Source of the DNA: Flavobacteriales bacterium UBA2104 | Lineage (GTDB): Bacteria; Bacteroidota; Bacteroidia; Flavobacteriales_D; Crocinitomicaceae | Assembly: GCA_002331485.1 (NCBI GenBank) | Contig: DCYS01000022.1 | Location: 133,266 to 197,265 of the forward strand | Length of the DNA stretch: 64,000 nt | Direction: 5' to 3' | In this document: in pieces, positions 17,521 through 27,908 of the stretch | How the letters are laid out: each line of letters opens with the position of its first letter | Position numbering within the stretch: position 1 is the first letter of the stretch | Notes under the pieces: generated by a model | Database searches by the model: none | Seen by the model: the letters and a program-made list of their open reading frames with translations, nothing else | Told to the model about the DNA's origin: nothing | Position numbers and translations under genes: made by a program

Positions 17521-20151
17521 ATGGATATAAATAAATGGACAACTAAAACGCAGATGGCCGTGAATGAGGGACAGAAAATTGCTCAGGATCATGGTCAGCA
17601 AGCGATAGAAACAGGACACGTGCTGAGAGGTATGATTCAAGTTGATGATAGCGTCCTTCCATTCATTTTTAAAGAGTTAAATAGTGATCTTCCAACTTTT
17701 ACAAGAGCACTCGAAAGTATAATAAAAAGTTACCCTAAGGTAGAAGGCGGAGCCCAACCCTATTTAAGCAATACTTTACAAAAAGTATTCAATTATGGAA
17801 TGAATGAAATGCGCAACTTCAAAGATGAGTACTTATCACTTGAAGTTCTGCTATACTCATTAATGGATGCCAATGATCAGGTGTCACGATTGATGAAGGA
17901 CAACAACTTTAAAAAATCTAACTTAAAAAACGCAATTATGAAACTAAGAGATGGAGAATCTGTCGATTCGCAAGGAAAAGATGGAACATATAAGTCACTC
18001 GATAAATTTGCGAACAACCTAAATGAAATGGCGAAGAATGGAAAACTCGATCCTATCATAGGTCGAGACGAAGAGATTCGTCGTGTTTTGCAAATCCTAT
18101 CAAGAAGAACAAAGAACAACCCGATAATGATCGGTGAACCTGGAGTTGGTAAAACAGCTATTGCTGAAGGTATCGCTCAACGAATTGTAAGTGGTGATGT
18201 TCCCGAGAACTTAAAAAGTAAAAACGTCTATGCATTAGACATGGGTGCATTAGTCGCTGGAGCGAAATACAAAGGTGAGTTCGAAGAGCGACTTAAAGCC
18301 GTTATTAAAGAGGTGAAGAACTCAGATGGTGAGATCATTCTTTTCATAGATGAGATCCATACGCTGGTAGGAGCCGGAGGCGGTGGTGAGGGAGCCATGG
18401 ATGCCGCAAACATTCTAAAACCAGCATTAGCTCGAGGAGAACTAAGAGCAGTTGGTGCAACAACACTCGATGAGTATCAAAAGTACTTTGAAAAGGACAA
18501 AGCTCTTGTTCGAAGATTCCAAACAGTCGTTGTAGATGAACCTTCGACAGAAGATGCGATCTCGATACTTCGAGGAATAAAAGAAAAGTATGAAAATCAT
18601 CACAAAGTGCTGATCAAAGATGACGCGATCATCCAGGCCGTAGAATTATCTCAACGCTATATTGCAGATAGACAATTGCCCGATAAAGCCATAGACTTGA
18701 TCGATGAGGCAGCCTCTAAACTGCGAATGGAGATCAATTCTAAACCAGAAGAACTTGATGAGATCGAGCGTAAGATCATGCAACTCGAAATTGAAAGAGA
18801 GGCGATCAAACGTGAAGGTGATCAACAAAAGCTAGCAAACCTTAAAGCTGAACTGGCAAACTTAGGTGAACAACGCGATGAATTCATGGCTAAATGGAAA
18901 GCTGAGAAAGATGTCATCGATACCGTTCAAACTTCTAAAGAGGAGATTGAAAAAGTTAAGCTGGAAGCTGATCAGGCAGAACGAGCTGGTGATTACGGGA
19001 AAGTGGCTGAACTGAGATACGGAAAAGTTAAAGAACTAGAAACAGCTATTGATGAAGGAAAGAAAAAACTCGCTGAGCTTCAAGCCGACAGTAAAATGAT
19101 CAAAGAGGAAGTTGATTCAGAAGAGGTTGCTGACGTTGTTTCCAAATGGACTGGAATTCCAGTTTCTAAGATGCTGGAAAGTGAACGCGCAAAACTTTTA
19201 CGACTTGAAGATGAACTCAGAAAACGAGTTGTTGGTCAGGAAGAAGCGATTGAAGCTGTTTCCGATGCGGTTCGAAGAAGTAGAGCTGGACTCCAAAATC
19301 CTGAACGTCCAATAGGTTCTTTTCTATTCATGGGTACGACAGGTGTTGGTAAAACAGAGCTTGCCAAAACCTTGGCGCAGTATCTATTCAATGATGAAAA
19401 CGCAATGACCAGAATTGACATGAGTGAGTTTCAGGAAAAACACAGTGTCAGTAGATTGGTCGGAGCACCTCCGGGATACGTTGGATACAATGAAGGTGGT
19501 CAGCTTACAGAGGCAGTGAGAAGAAGACCTTACTCTATCGTCCTGTTAGACGAGATCGAAAAAGCTCATCCAGATGTATACAACATCTTGTTGCAAGTGC
19601 TTGACGATGGTCGATTGACCGATAATAAAGGTCGATTAGTGAATTTCAAAAACACTATCATTATCATGACTTCAAACATGGGAGCGGATATCATTCACAA
19701 TAACTTTACTGGAATCACCGATGAGGAGATCCCAGCGGTAAAAGAAAGAACAGAGCTTGAGCTGTTAGAATATTTGAAAAAACAGATCAGACCTGAATTC
19801 TTGAACCGAATTGATGAACAGATACTCTTCACTCCTTTGACGAAAGAAGATACTAAATCAATTGTGAACATTCAGCTGAACAACTTAAGACATCGATTAG
19901 AGGACAACCACATTAAACTCTATGTTAAAGATGACGTTATTGATTGGATAGCTGAAACCGGTTTCGACCCTCATTTTGGTGCAAGACCAGTGAAACGAGT
20001 AATTCAGAAGAATATTCTGAACGAACTCTCAAAGGAATTACTTGCCCAAAAGATCGATACATCTAAGAATGTTGTCGTGGACATGTTCGATGGTAAAGTA
20101 GTCTTTAGAAAACCGATCTCGGAAGATGAAGAAGAAGAACAAGTGGTGTAA
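17521..20151 (+). CDS. clpB: ATP-dependent disaggregase ClpB
   Basis: An 876-residue Hsp100 chaperone that extracts proteins from aggregates together with DnaK. It has an N-terminal Clp domain (to ~150), AAA+ domain 1 with Walker A GEPGVGKT at about residue 204 and IDEIHTLVGAGG, the ClpB-specific middle coiled coil (~410-530), AAA+ domain 2 with GTTGVGKT at about 604, and a D2-small domain with GARPVKR. No ClpP-binding IGF loop is visible, so it is ClpB rather than ClpA/ClpC. A terminator follows at 20171. Confidence 0.96.
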   Translation: MDINKWTTKTQMAVNEGQKIAQDHGQQAIETGHVLRGMIQVDDSVLPFIFKELNSDLPTFTRALESIIKSYPKVEGGAQPYLSNTLQKVFNYGMNEMRNFKDEYLSLEVLLYSLMDANDQVSRLMKDNNFKKSNLKNAIMKLRDGESVDSQGKDGTYKSLDKFANNLNEMAKNGKLDPIIGRDEEIRRVLQILSRRTKNNPIMIGEPGVGKTAIAEGIAQRIVSGDVPENLKSKNVYALDMGALVAGAKYKGEFEERLKAVIKEVKNSDGEIILFIDEIHTLVGAGGGGEGAMDAANILKPALARGELRAVGATTLDEYQKYFEKDKALVRRFQTVVVDEPSTEDAISILRGIKEKYENHHKVLIKDDAIIQAVELSQRYIADRQLPDKAIDLIDEAASKLRMEINSKPEELDEIERKIMQLEIEREAIKREGDQQKLANLKAELANLGEQRDEFMAKWKAEKDVIDTVQTSKEEIEKVKLEADQAERAGDYGKVAELRYGKVKELETAIDEGKKKLAELQADSKMIKEEVDSEEVADVVSKWTGIPVSKMLESERAKLLRLEDELRKRVVGQEEAIEAVSDAVRRSRAGLQNPERPIGSFLFMGTTGVGKTELAKTLAQYLFNDENAMTRIDMSEFQEKHSVSRLVGAPPGYVGYNEGGQLTEAVRRRPYSIVLLDEIEKAHPDVYNILLQVLDDGRLTDNKGRLVNFKNTIIIMTSNMGADIIHNNFTGITDEEIPAVKERTELELLEYLKKQIRPEFLNRIDEQILFTPLTKEDTKSIVNIQLNNLRHRLEDNHIKLYVKDDVIDWIAETGFDPHFGARPVKRVIQKNILNELSKELLAQKIDTSKNVVVDMFDGKVVFRKPISEDEEEEQVV

Positions 20152-20170
20152 ACAATAAATTGATAGAAAG

Positions 20171-20201
20171 AAAGCTCCTGTAGTGATACAGGGGCTTTTT
20201 T
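20171..20201 (+). terminator. Intrinsic terminator after clpB
   Basis: The stem AAAGC-CCTGTA / TACAGG-GCTTT with a GTGA loop is followed by a T7 tract, 20 bp after the clpB stop. Confidence 0.88.
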
Positions 20202-20273
20202 TATTCATTAATTAGACTTTAACAATACCTCAATCAAGATCGAAACGAAAAAGTTGTACTTTAGATTAAAAAA

Positions 20274-22919
20274 ATGAAAATTGGCCTATTCATACTTTTC
20301 CTAGTCTTTACGGCTAGTATAGGACTCTCTCAAAACGAAAGCGAATTCAATAAAAAGTACGACTCAACCTTTTCTATCGGCAACGGAAAGTATCTTTTTT
20401 ACAAGAAGAAGAAAAGTGCGCTTTACGATCAGAAAAATGAAGAGTTTATTATCCCCTTTCAAAAGAAATATCTTTACTACTATGTGCCTGGTGATTTATT
20501 AATTCAGATTACTGATGAAGATAAAACGAAAATATATGATTGGGAAAAAGGATTCAATAAAAAATCAGAAAAAAAGAAGGTTGAACATTCTTCTTTTGAC
20601 GAAGTAGCAGAAACATATTTCCAATGTGAAGCTTTGCCGCATGGGCTACTATTGATAAATGAATACTATAATCCAATGCCATATGATACTCCATTATCAA
20701 ATATTTATGGTGAAGACTCAATAAGCAACGAAGGAGATTTTGTATATCCACCGAGACTTCCAATCGAATATAAATCAGGTGTATTTGATACAAAATCAAA
20801 AGAATGGCTAATCAAACCTGAAAACAAATCGATTCTATTAATTGGTGAATATATTTTCGTTTACAAATACGAGAAAGAAAAAGATGAAAATGAATCAAGG
20901 ATAGAAATTTACAGTATAAATAAAGACGAACTCCTTCATTTTAAAACTGTTTCTACGTCGAATAACCTAAAACAAAAACAATCAATTATCAATGAAATAC
21001 TTAGCCTGGATAGTATATCAAAAGTACCTAATTCATCGACGTACTATTATAGTTACAAAAATGATAAAAAAGGACTTCTGAAATATTGTTTGTTTGATAC
21101 AAGCTGTGACCCTGAATTCAACATTCACCTAAAAACAAAATATAACTTTCTACATTTTACTCCTTCCACGAGAACTCTTATTACTTCAATTGAAAACGAA
21201 GAAGGTTTTAAATACTTCAGATACAATTCCGAAAGCGAGAAATTTGAAAATCAATCTAGTTTTAAAAAACGCCTAATGATCACCGAGAATAGTTTTGAAG
21301 GAGTTGAAGATGTTTTCATTGATCAAAAATCAACAATGGAAATTAACGGATCTATACGATTCAAGTTCGAATATGAACATCCTTTTATCGTGATTCAAGA
21401 TGTCACTCCAGAATACCAATACGATATGCCACTTTATGATATATATGGATTTGATTCTATAGATTCTACAGGATCGCTTGCATACCCTCCACCTGAACCA
21501 GGAATGTATGCCTCAGGGGTTTTTAATATTAATGAGAACAAATGGATAATTAATCCAAGATATGTAGACGTAGTCAGATTTGCTAAGAATAAGTTTATGA
21601 CATTTGAATATAAACTTGATCAAAGTGGGAGAATTGCAGAAATGGGGATGATCATCAAGCTTTGCGATGCAAATGGAGGTATCATTTTGAATGATTCGGA
21701 ATTAAACGACTTATCTCCCATCGAGTTCGTTCAAACCATATTTGAAACAGATTCTATCTACAGATCATCATTTCAGCATGAACCTAGGGGCTTACTGGAT
21801 GGTAGAACAGATGATTTCTTTGATCAATTTCTCACAACAAGAACAAATAATAAAATGAGAATCTACGAGGTCAATAAGTCAGTTCTAAATCCTGGGATAT
21901 ATAAAATCAGTGCGATATTTGATAATCCAACAAATCTACAGTTGATCTCATCTTCAACTCTGAGAGATGGTTATAACGCTGGATTAGAAACTGTTTTTAT
22001 CGAAAACAAGAACACATTCAAAGCTCATTTTCAAAATAGACTATACAATACTGATAGTATGGTTGTAATTGATCTAAATGAAAATAAGGGAATATTTGAG
22101 GTGGTTTATTTTGAGGACGAAGCAATGAATGAATTAGGATTGATTCAAGCCATCTATAAACATTCTGCAGACAGTATAAAAGATTCGTTTGGAATGCTTC
22201 TGTTGAAAAACGACTCATTAATGACGTCTAATTTATCTGTCAACGAGTACTCAAAATTATTAAAGAGTTCAAATTCTAAGGTTTCGTATAAGTATACTTA
22301 TTCAAAGGATCAAGTGGTAGTTCAACATGAACCTATACTGGAAGAGAGAAGTGAGTTTCTGGGATATTTTTGGGATAATATCGAGGTATTCAAATTACTT
22401 CAGTATGAATTGGAAAACAATGTTGTTTGGATAAAAGAGAATGGTGCATGGAAGCAAATTGGGCAATCCTATGCTGAACTTGAAGAAACACCGTATGGAT
22501 ATATCGGTAGAACGGCGAAAATCAATGAATCCATAGATGATAATTTCACGGAACTATATACTAGTAAATCATATGATTCGATAACTAGAAATCTAAAACA
22601 TCAATTATCAATGTACGAGCTTCTGGATAAAAACATGGTTCCATATACTTATGATTCTATTTCTTCGTTTAATATGATCATACCATATAACTTTGGATAC
22701 CAGTTAATTATTGATAGTGGTAAAAGTATTCTTGTTGACCTAAATGGTAAAATATTATGTGAAGATCATTTTGATACTTATTACATAGAGGACGGTAATA
22801 TATATGGGGAAAATGAAGAGCTATACAAAATAGATGATGTTTGGGGCGATTTGATTTATGATGAAGAAGGAAACCCAATACTTCTGCAAAAAGCTGAAAA
22901 ACGAAAAATTGATGAGTAG
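20274..22919 (+). CDS. Large exported protein with internal duplication, function unknown
   Basis: 881 residues beginning with a signal peptide (MKIGLFILFLVFTASIGLSQ). The rest is hydrophilic and rich in Asn, Ser, Tyr and Lys, with no family I recognise. A module occurs twice, starting near residues 133 and 382: P/Y-D-x-P-L-x-x-IYG-x-DSI, then YPP, Y-x-SGVF and W-I/L-I-x-P. This spacing is reminiscent of WG-like beta repeats, but the match is loose. It is more AT-rich than the surrounding core genes. The gene 47 bp downstream encodes a barrel-like protein on the same strand. Confidence 0.7.
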   Translation: MKIGLFILFLVFTASIGLSQNESEFNKKYDSTFSIGNGKYLFYKKKKSALYDQKNEEFIIPFQKKYLYYYVPGDLLIQITDEDKTKIYDWEKGFNKKSEKKKVEHSSFDEVAETYFQCEALPHGLLLINEYYNPMPYDTPLSNIYGEDSISNEGDFVYPPRLPIEYKSGVFDTKSKEWLIKPENKSILLIGEYIFVYKYEKEKDENESRIEIYSINKDELLHFKTVSTSNNLKQKQSIINEILSLDSISKVPNSSTYYYSYKNDKKGLLKYCLFDTSCDPEFNIHLKTKYNFLHFTPSTRTLITSIENEEGFKYFRYNSESEKFENQSSFKKRLMITENSFEGVEDVFIDQKSTMEINGSIRFKFEYEHPFIVIQDVTPEYQYDMPLYDIYGFDSIDSTGSLAYPPPEPGMYASGVFNINENKWIINPRYVDVVRFAKNKFMTFEYKLDQSGRIAEMGMIIKLCDANGGIILNDSELNDLSPIEFVQTIFETDSIYRSSFQHEPRGLLDGRTDDFFDQFLTTRTNNKMRIYEVNKSVLNPGIYKISAIFDNPTNLQLISSSTLRDGYNAGLETVFIENKNTFKAHFQNRLYNTDSMVVIDLNENKGIFEVVYFEDEAMNELGLIQAIYKHSADSIKDSFGMLLLKNDSLMTSNLSVNEYSKLLKSSNSKVSYKYTYSKDQVVVQHEPILEERSEFLGYFWDNIEVFKLLQYELENNVVWIKENGAWKQIGQSYAELEETPYGYIGRTAKINESIDDNFTELYTSKSYDSITRNLKHQLSMYELLDKNMVPYTYDSISSFNMIIPYNFGYQLIIDSGKSILVDLNGKILCEDHFDTYYIEDGNIYGENEELYKIDDVWGDLIYDEEGNPILLQKAEKRKIDE

Positions 22920-22966
22920 CTCAACAGACCTCAACTCCAAAAGTTGAAGGCGACAAAAAAGGAACA

Positions 22967-23839
22967 ATGTTAAAACACCTCTGGATATTATTCATCATTT
23001 CTACTACAGCGATATTTGGTCGTACCCAAGGACCAATTGATGGATTTATGAAAGGTAAGGGGAATGCTGATATCGCGATTGGCATGGGTATTAATCGATC
23101 TTCTAGCTACACAGGTGCTACAGATAGTATTTACGATCTATCTTATGGAGCTGAACAACTAAGCTTTTTCGGGCAGTATGGATTTACTGACAAACTAGAT
23201 GCAGTCTTATCCGTCCCTTTCGTGTTTGGAGCAAGTGAAAATAAACTTCAGGATCTTGGCTTACACCTCAAGTACAGACCACTTCATAAAACCTGGAATA
23301 ATCATGAATGGTCCACATTGATCTCAGGAGGCATATCGTTTCCAGCATCGAACTATGAAGCAGATGTTTCCGGAGCACTCGGCAGACGAGAGAAGAAACT
23401 ACCTTTTCGATTGATCAGTCAATTTAAGACCTCAAATGGTTTCTTTATAAATTTTACCGGAGCTTATTTCGTTCGATTTGACAAAGTCAGTGAAGAACAA
23501 TTATCAGAATATCAGCAAATAGTTCCATCTTTCGATCCTCAACAGCCATCTGACAATTACTCTTTGATGCTTAGGTTCGGTTGGGCCGGTGCTCATAATT
23601 TCTTTGAGGCATTTGCAGAATATCAAAACACCATAGACGGAATTGACTTTAAACGCGGTATAAGTCAGCCAATCCAACTTTATGAGGTTGACTTTTTAAA
23701 AATTGGTGGGACCTATTATTATGGCGGAAAAGATAATGGAGTGGCCGCAAATTTTGCTTTCATCCCTGGCTTAAGAAGAAACATCGGAAACATCATTTTT
23801 GCTGGTGTCTCATTCATCCTTAAATACCGACCTGAATAG
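22967..23839 (+). CDS. Predicted outer membrane beta-barrel protein
   Basis: 290 residues with an N-terminal signal peptide and repeated amphipathic strands ending in aromatic residues (FFGQYGFTDKLDAVLSVPFVFG, LMLRFGWAGAHNFFEAFAEYQ). The last strand, NIIFAGVSFILKYRP, suits a barrel close. It resembles small Bacteroidota porin-like or transporter annotations without a defined substrate. It is probably co-transcribed with the 881-residue protein. Confidence 0.68.
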   Translation: MLKHLWILFIISTTAIFGRTQGPIDGFMKGKGNADIAIGMGINRSSSYTGATDSIYDLSYGAEQLSFFGQYGFTDKLDAVLSVPFVFGASENKLQDLGLHLKYRPLHKTWNNHEWSTLISGGISFPASNYEADVSGALGRREKKLPFRLISQFKTSNGFFINFTGAYFVRFDKVSEEQLSEYQQIVPSFDPQQPSDNYSLMLRFGWAGAHNFFEAFAEYQNTIDGIDFKRGISQPIQLYEVDFLKIGGTYYYGGKDNGVAANFAFIPGLRRNIGNIIFAGVSFILKYRPE

Positions 23840-23842
23840 TAC

Positions 23843-24325
23843 TTATAAGTTTGATCGAATCTCCTCGAGGATCCTAACAACGGCTGGACATACTTTTGTA
23901 TTACGCAATGTTAGATCAAGGATCTGATGCATTTTTTTCCGATCGGTATGTGGATATTCTCGACATGCTTTAGGTCGATCTTCGTAAACACTACATTTAT
24001 TATCCTCCTGCAGGAAAACACATGGTGAAGACTGTAAAACATAGTCTCCATCCGAATCAAGTCTCAAGTATTTCTCCGCAAATTTTGAATGTGAGAGCTT
24101 TAGTCGTTTGCTTAATCTTTCTATATCAATATCCCTAAAGATCGGACTTGTTGTTTTACAGCAATTCGCACATTCTAAGCAATCAATCTCTTCGAAAACA
24201 TCCTCATGAGCATGCCTGAAAGCATCATCCATTTTTTTTGGTTGATCCCTTTTAAGCTTTTGAATTGCTTTTTTGTTTTGTTTTTTCTGAGCGACTCCCC
24301 TCTCTAGATCTGACCTATACTTCAC
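23843..24325 (-). CDS. YkgJ-family cysteine cluster protein
   Basis: 160 residues. Eight cysteines fall in the YkgJ pattern: CLECANCC, then CVFLQEDNKCSVYEDRPKACREYP, and a last one in VCPAV. The family is thought to bind zinc or an iron-sulfur centre; its role is unknown. The basic N-terminal 40 residues (KQNKKAIQKLKRDQPKK) may bind nucleic acid or membrane. It is convergent with the barrel gene and divergent from the flavoprotein at 24442. Confidence 0.85.
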   Translation of the reverse strand: MKYRSDLERGVAQKKQNKKAIQKLKRDQPKKMDDAFRHAHEDVFEEIDCLECANCCKTTSPIFRDIDIERLSKRLKLSHSKFAEKYLRLDSDGDYVLQSSPCVFLQEDNKCSVYEDRPKACREYPHTDRKKMHQILDLTLRNTKVCPAVVRILEEIRSNL

Positions 24326-24441
24326 GTTGCGAATTTAAGAAGAAATCGAACGTTCACTTTATTTTTAATCGTTTGATTGAACTTACAATTCATTATTCGT
24401 ACATTTCCTCATTCTTTAGCATCAAAAACAACTTTAAAAAC

Positions 24442-25932
24442 ATGGATAAATACGACTTAGTCGTGATCGGAGGAGGTCCAGCAGGATATGCTGCTGCGAT
24501 GAGAGCTTTAGATTTCGGAAAATCAGTTTGTCTTATTGAAAAGAAACGAATTGGTGGAGCTGGTTTATATAACGGAGCTCTTTCTTCGAAAACACTTTGG
24601 GAGCATTCTCAAAAGGTCCGTAGCACAAATGAAAGTCTATCCGCTTTTGGACATGCACCTTACCGACCAACATGGGAAGAGATCAAAACTAACTTAAACG
24701 AAGCCATTTTTGAGAGAAAGTTTCAGTACTCATGTCATGTCAAACTGCTGCAACATGAAACGGACAATTGTGAGTTTGAGCATGAACGTGGGGTTGCAAA
24801 ATTCATTTCAGATCACGAAGTTGAAGTTGAAAGCGATGGCCAAAAGAAGATCATTTATGGAGAACATATAGTGATCGCGACAGGAAGCTCTCCTCGGAAA
24901 CTACCTAACATAGATGTTGATGAAAAAAATATTTTCACCAGTGATGGCATTGAGAATATTGAGGAATTACCAGAAAGTATGGTTATTGTCGGAGCAGGTG
25001 TAATCGGCTGTGAGTACGCAACTATTTTCTCAAACTTTGGACGAACCAAAGTCCACATCATCGATCGACAAGATCGTATTCTTCCCTTCGAGGATGCTGA
25101 TATTTCAAAACTTGTTTCACGAAATTTCGAAGAAAATGGAATCGTTGTTCACAGTAAAGCCAGCCTGGAAAGACTGGAGAAAAAAGACGGCGGTGTTGAA
25201 TACGAATTATCTTATCCAGATGGAAAAACAGAAGTGATCAAAGTTGATCTCGCCTTGTTGTCAATTGGAAGAACTCCAAATATCGACGGATTGGAAATAG
25301 AGAATGCTGGTGTTAAAATGTCGAAACGAGGAATTCACATCGGTGACGATGATACCCGAACGAATGTTCCTCACATTTATGCTGTTGGTGATGTTTCAGG
25401 TCATATTGGACTTGTTAACATGGGAGAGATCGAGGCAAGACATGCCGTGGAGAAGATGTTTGGAAACAATAAGAATCGCATCGTTTACGATAATATATGT
25501 ACGATCATGTTTCTTCAGCCAGAAGTAGCAGCGGTTGGACTTAACGAGCAACAATGCGTAGAAAAAGGAATTCCGATCAAAGTAGTTAAGATCGATTATT
25601 CAGTAATTGCAAGAGCCATTGCTATGCGAAAGACTCAAGGTTTCTTTAAGATCATTGTTACAAATGACGACGATATGAAGATCCTCGGGATGAGAGCAGT
25701 GGGAGAACATGCTTCATCTGCAATTCAAGCCGTAGGACTATTGATCAAACTTAATATGTCTATCGAGGTCCTCTCAGAGCTCGTTCATCCGCACCCTTCA
25801 ATTGTAGAAGGTATTCAAGAATGTGTTCGAATGCTGTTAAATAAAGCCGTATTCAAATCATCTGTTTTTCGCGACAAATTAGCTTGTTACAGTTTGGTTG
25901 ATGGAGTTAAAACACCGCTAGAAAGACTCTAA
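24442..25932 (+). CDS. Lipoamide-dehydrogenase-fold flavoprotein without redox cysteines
   Basis: A 496-residue protein with all pyridine nucleotide-disulfide oxidoreductase domains: FAD motif IGGGPAGYAAA, NAD(P) motif IVGAGVIGCEYA, second FAD motif YAVGDVSG, and a dimerisation domain with the His-x-x-Glu type dyad (HPHPSIVEG). At the site of the redox disulfide (GGTCLNVGCIPSK in the family) it reads G38 G-A-G-L-Y-N-G-A-L-S-S-K50, so both cysteines are replaced (by G41 and A46). It cannot do dithiol chemistry and may act as a transhydrogenase (SthA lacks one of the two) or NAD(P)H oxidase. The start at 24442 follows the family; the frame is open further upstream. Confidence 0.85.
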   Translation: MDKYDLVVIGGGPAGYAAAMRALDFGKSVCLIEKKRIGGAGLYNGALSSKTLWEHSQKVRSTNESLSAFGHAPYRPTWEEIKTNLNEAIFERKFQYSCHVKLLQHETDNCEFEHERGVAKFISDHEVEVESDGQKKIIYGEHIVIATGSSPRKLPNIDVDEKNIFTSDGIENIEELPESMVIVGAGVIGCEYATIFSNFGRTKVHIIDRQDRILPFEDADISKLVSRNFEENGIVVHSKASLERLEKKDGGVEYELSYPDGKTEVIKVDLALLSIGRTPNIDGLEIENAGVKMSKRGIHIGDDDTRTNVPHIYAVGDVSGHIGLVNMGEIEARHAVEKMFGNNKNRIVYDNICTIMFLQPEVAAVGLNEQQCVEKGIPIKVVKIDYSVIARAIAMRKTQGFFKIIVTNDDDMKILGMRAVGEHASSAIQAVGLLIKLNMSIEVLSELVHPHPSIVEGIQECVRMLLNKAVFKSSVFRDKLACYSLVDGVKTPLERL

Positions 25933-25980
25933 CAAACAGAGTTGGAACAATTATTGAATTGATTGAAGTAAAGTCAAACC

Positions 25981-26622
25981 ATGAAGATCAGTTTTCAAAA
26001 TGTAATGCCAGAACCCTTATCGTCAATTCAACACGGCGAAAAAAGTATCTGGGGTGCAAGTTTTTCATTGAATAAAGGTGAGAAAGTGGTTCTAAACGCA
26101 TCAAGTGGAAAAGGTAAAACTACATTTACACATACACTTGCTGGTGTGCGTAAAGACTATTCAGGTGATCTTAAATTCGATGATCAACAATTATCGGAGA
26201 TTTCTCCTGAGTCTTGGGCTAAATACCGCAGCAGAAAGATAAGTTTCGTATTTCAGGATCTTCAATTATTCCCAGAACTAACAGTAAAAGAAAACTTAGA
26301 AGTAAAGAATCTTTTGACTGACTCTTTTACTGAAGAACGCTTCAAATCAATGCTCAATGATCTCGGAATTGACGATAAATACGACGTTCCATGTAAATTA
26401 CTATCGATGGGACAACAACAGCGAGTTGCGATAATCAGATCTTTAGCACAGCCATTCGATTGGTTGATTCTTGATGAACCTTTCAGTCACCTTGATGAGG
26501 GTAACACACAGAAGTGTCTGAAAATGATCAATGATCGTTGTGATGAGATAGGAGCTGGATTTATACTTACTACGCTGGGTGATCTTCATGGCTTTAATTA
26601 CGATAGAGAACTAAACCTGTAA
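25981..26622 (+). CDS. ABC transporter ATP-binding protein (LolD/MacB-like)
   Basis: 213 residues with Walker A ASSGKGKTTF, Q-loop FVFQDLQLF, signature LSMGQQQRVAIIRSL and Walker B WLILDEPFSHLD. It belongs to the small LolD/FtsE/MacB ATPase type. It lies 2 bp before the permease gene, so the pair form one inner-membrane complex. The signature has Met for the usual second Gly/Ser-Gly pattern, a tolerated variation. Confidence 0.88.
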   Translation: MKISFQNVMPEPLSSIQHGEKSIWGASFSLNKGEKVVLNASSGKGKTTFTHTLAGVRKDYSGDLKFDDQQLSEISPESWAKYRSRKISFVFQDLQLFPELTVKENLEVKNLLTDSFTEERFKSMLNDLGIDDKYDVPCKLLSMGQQQRVAIIRSLAQPFDWLILDEPFSHLDEGNTQKCLKMINDRCDEIGAGFILTTLGDLHGFNYDRELNL

Positions 26623-26624
26623 TC

Positions 26625-27800
26625 ATGCTAAAGAAGATCTTATTTTCATATCAGAATAAAACTCAATTGATCGTAGCAATGATCGGGTCATTTTTGGGCT
26701 TTACATTTTTGATCACTTCTATTCACTATCTCATTCGCGTTAACGAATTTGGAGAAGGTGAAGAGATTCTAGGAGATAATACGATGATCGTCCAGAAGAA
26801 GGTGACATCGTTTAATTCAATGAACTTATCCAAAACTGACTTTTCTGAACGAGAAATAGATAACATTCGAAAAGAGAGTTTTACAGCTGCAGTTGAACCA
26901 ATTTTAAGCAATAGTTTCGGAGTTTCACTACAGACGGATAGCGACCTAGTACCCTACTTCAGGTCTGATGTTTTCGTTCAATCAATTGACCAGGAATTTA
27001 TCAAGATAAAGTCTAAAAACTGGAAATGGAAAGAAGGAGATGAGTTTGTACCTATCGTTTTACCAAGAGACTTTCTTGTTATGCTGAACACTTTTGCAAG
27101 CGCAAAGGGTATTCCTCAAGTATCTGATGAGCTGGCAAAATCGATTGGTTTTAAATTCACACTTTATAATGACGATAAAAAGGAATGGCAGAAAGCAAAG
27201 ATCGTTGGTTTCACAAATGAGGTGTCTGCTATTCTGGTCCCTGAACCTTTCATGAAGTATGGCAATGAAAATTTCCCAACAGAAACTCCAGCGAAAGTGA
27301 CTCAATTGATGTTGACAGTGAATGAAAATGAATTTGGGAAATTTGAGCAGTTTATGCAAAAACGATCATTAGAATCGAAGGCAACATCAATGGTTGTTGG
27401 TAAACTTAAAAGTGTTGCTGGAACCCTATTTTCTGTGTTGATCGCTATAAGTATCATAACTGTTTTTCTCGCAGGACTGGTACTTGTTCAATATGCTCAA
27501 TTATTGATCTCTAAAAATGAATACGAAATTCGGACATTACTAAGGATAGGTTATTCACCGAAGATCATAACCATGAGGATATTGCGTTATTTCGTGATCG
27601 TATTCGCCATTATTACGGGTTTAAGTATTGGAATATTTTTATTGGCAAAATTCTTTATAGATGGACTGCTAATAGACGGAGGTATTCAGATCGATCAATC
27701 AGTTACTTTATTGAGTTTTGCCGCGGTTATCCTTGCCTTTGGAATTTACACGATCGTAAATTATTTCAACGCCAAAAAAGGAGTTTTGAGAACACAGTAG
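26625..27800 (+). CDS. FtsX/MacB-type ABC permease
   Basis: 391 residues: an N-terminal TM helix (LIVAMIGSFLGFTFLITSIHYL), a large periplasmic domain (~40-260) and a C-terminal group of three helices (VAGTLFSVLIAISIITVFLAG, YFVIVFAIITGLSIGIFLL and LSFAAVILAFGIYTIV). This is the MacB/LolC/FtsX fold, used for mechanotransmission or lipoprotein handling rather than solute import. The partner ATPase is immediately upstream. Substrate unknown. Confidence 0.85.
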   Translation: MLKKILFSYQNKTQLIVAMIGSFLGFTFLITSIHYLIRVNEFGEGEEILGDNTMIVQKKVTSFNSMNLSKTDFSEREIDNIRKESFTAAVEPILSNSFGVSLQTDSDLVPYFRSDVFVQSIDQEFIKIKSKNWKWKEGDEFVPIVLPRDFLVMLNTFASAKGIPQVSDELAKSIGFKFTLYNDDKKEWQKAKIVGFTNEVSAILVPEPFMKYGNENFPTETPAKVTQLMLTVNENEFGKFEQFMQKRSLESKATSMVVGKLKSVAGTLFSVLIAISIITVFLAGLVLVQYAQLLISKNEYEIRTLLRIGYSPKIITMRILRYFVIVFAIITGLSIGIFLLAKFFIDGLLIDGGIQIDQSVTLLSFAAVILAFGIYTIVNYFNAKKGVLRTQ

Positions 27801-27908
27801 GAAACTATCTGTTATTTCGTTAAAAATGTGTTAAAAGGAAACACCTATTTATTTGTAAAACGTCTGATTTATTAAATAGCACTTATATTCGCATAAAACA
27901 AGCATATT

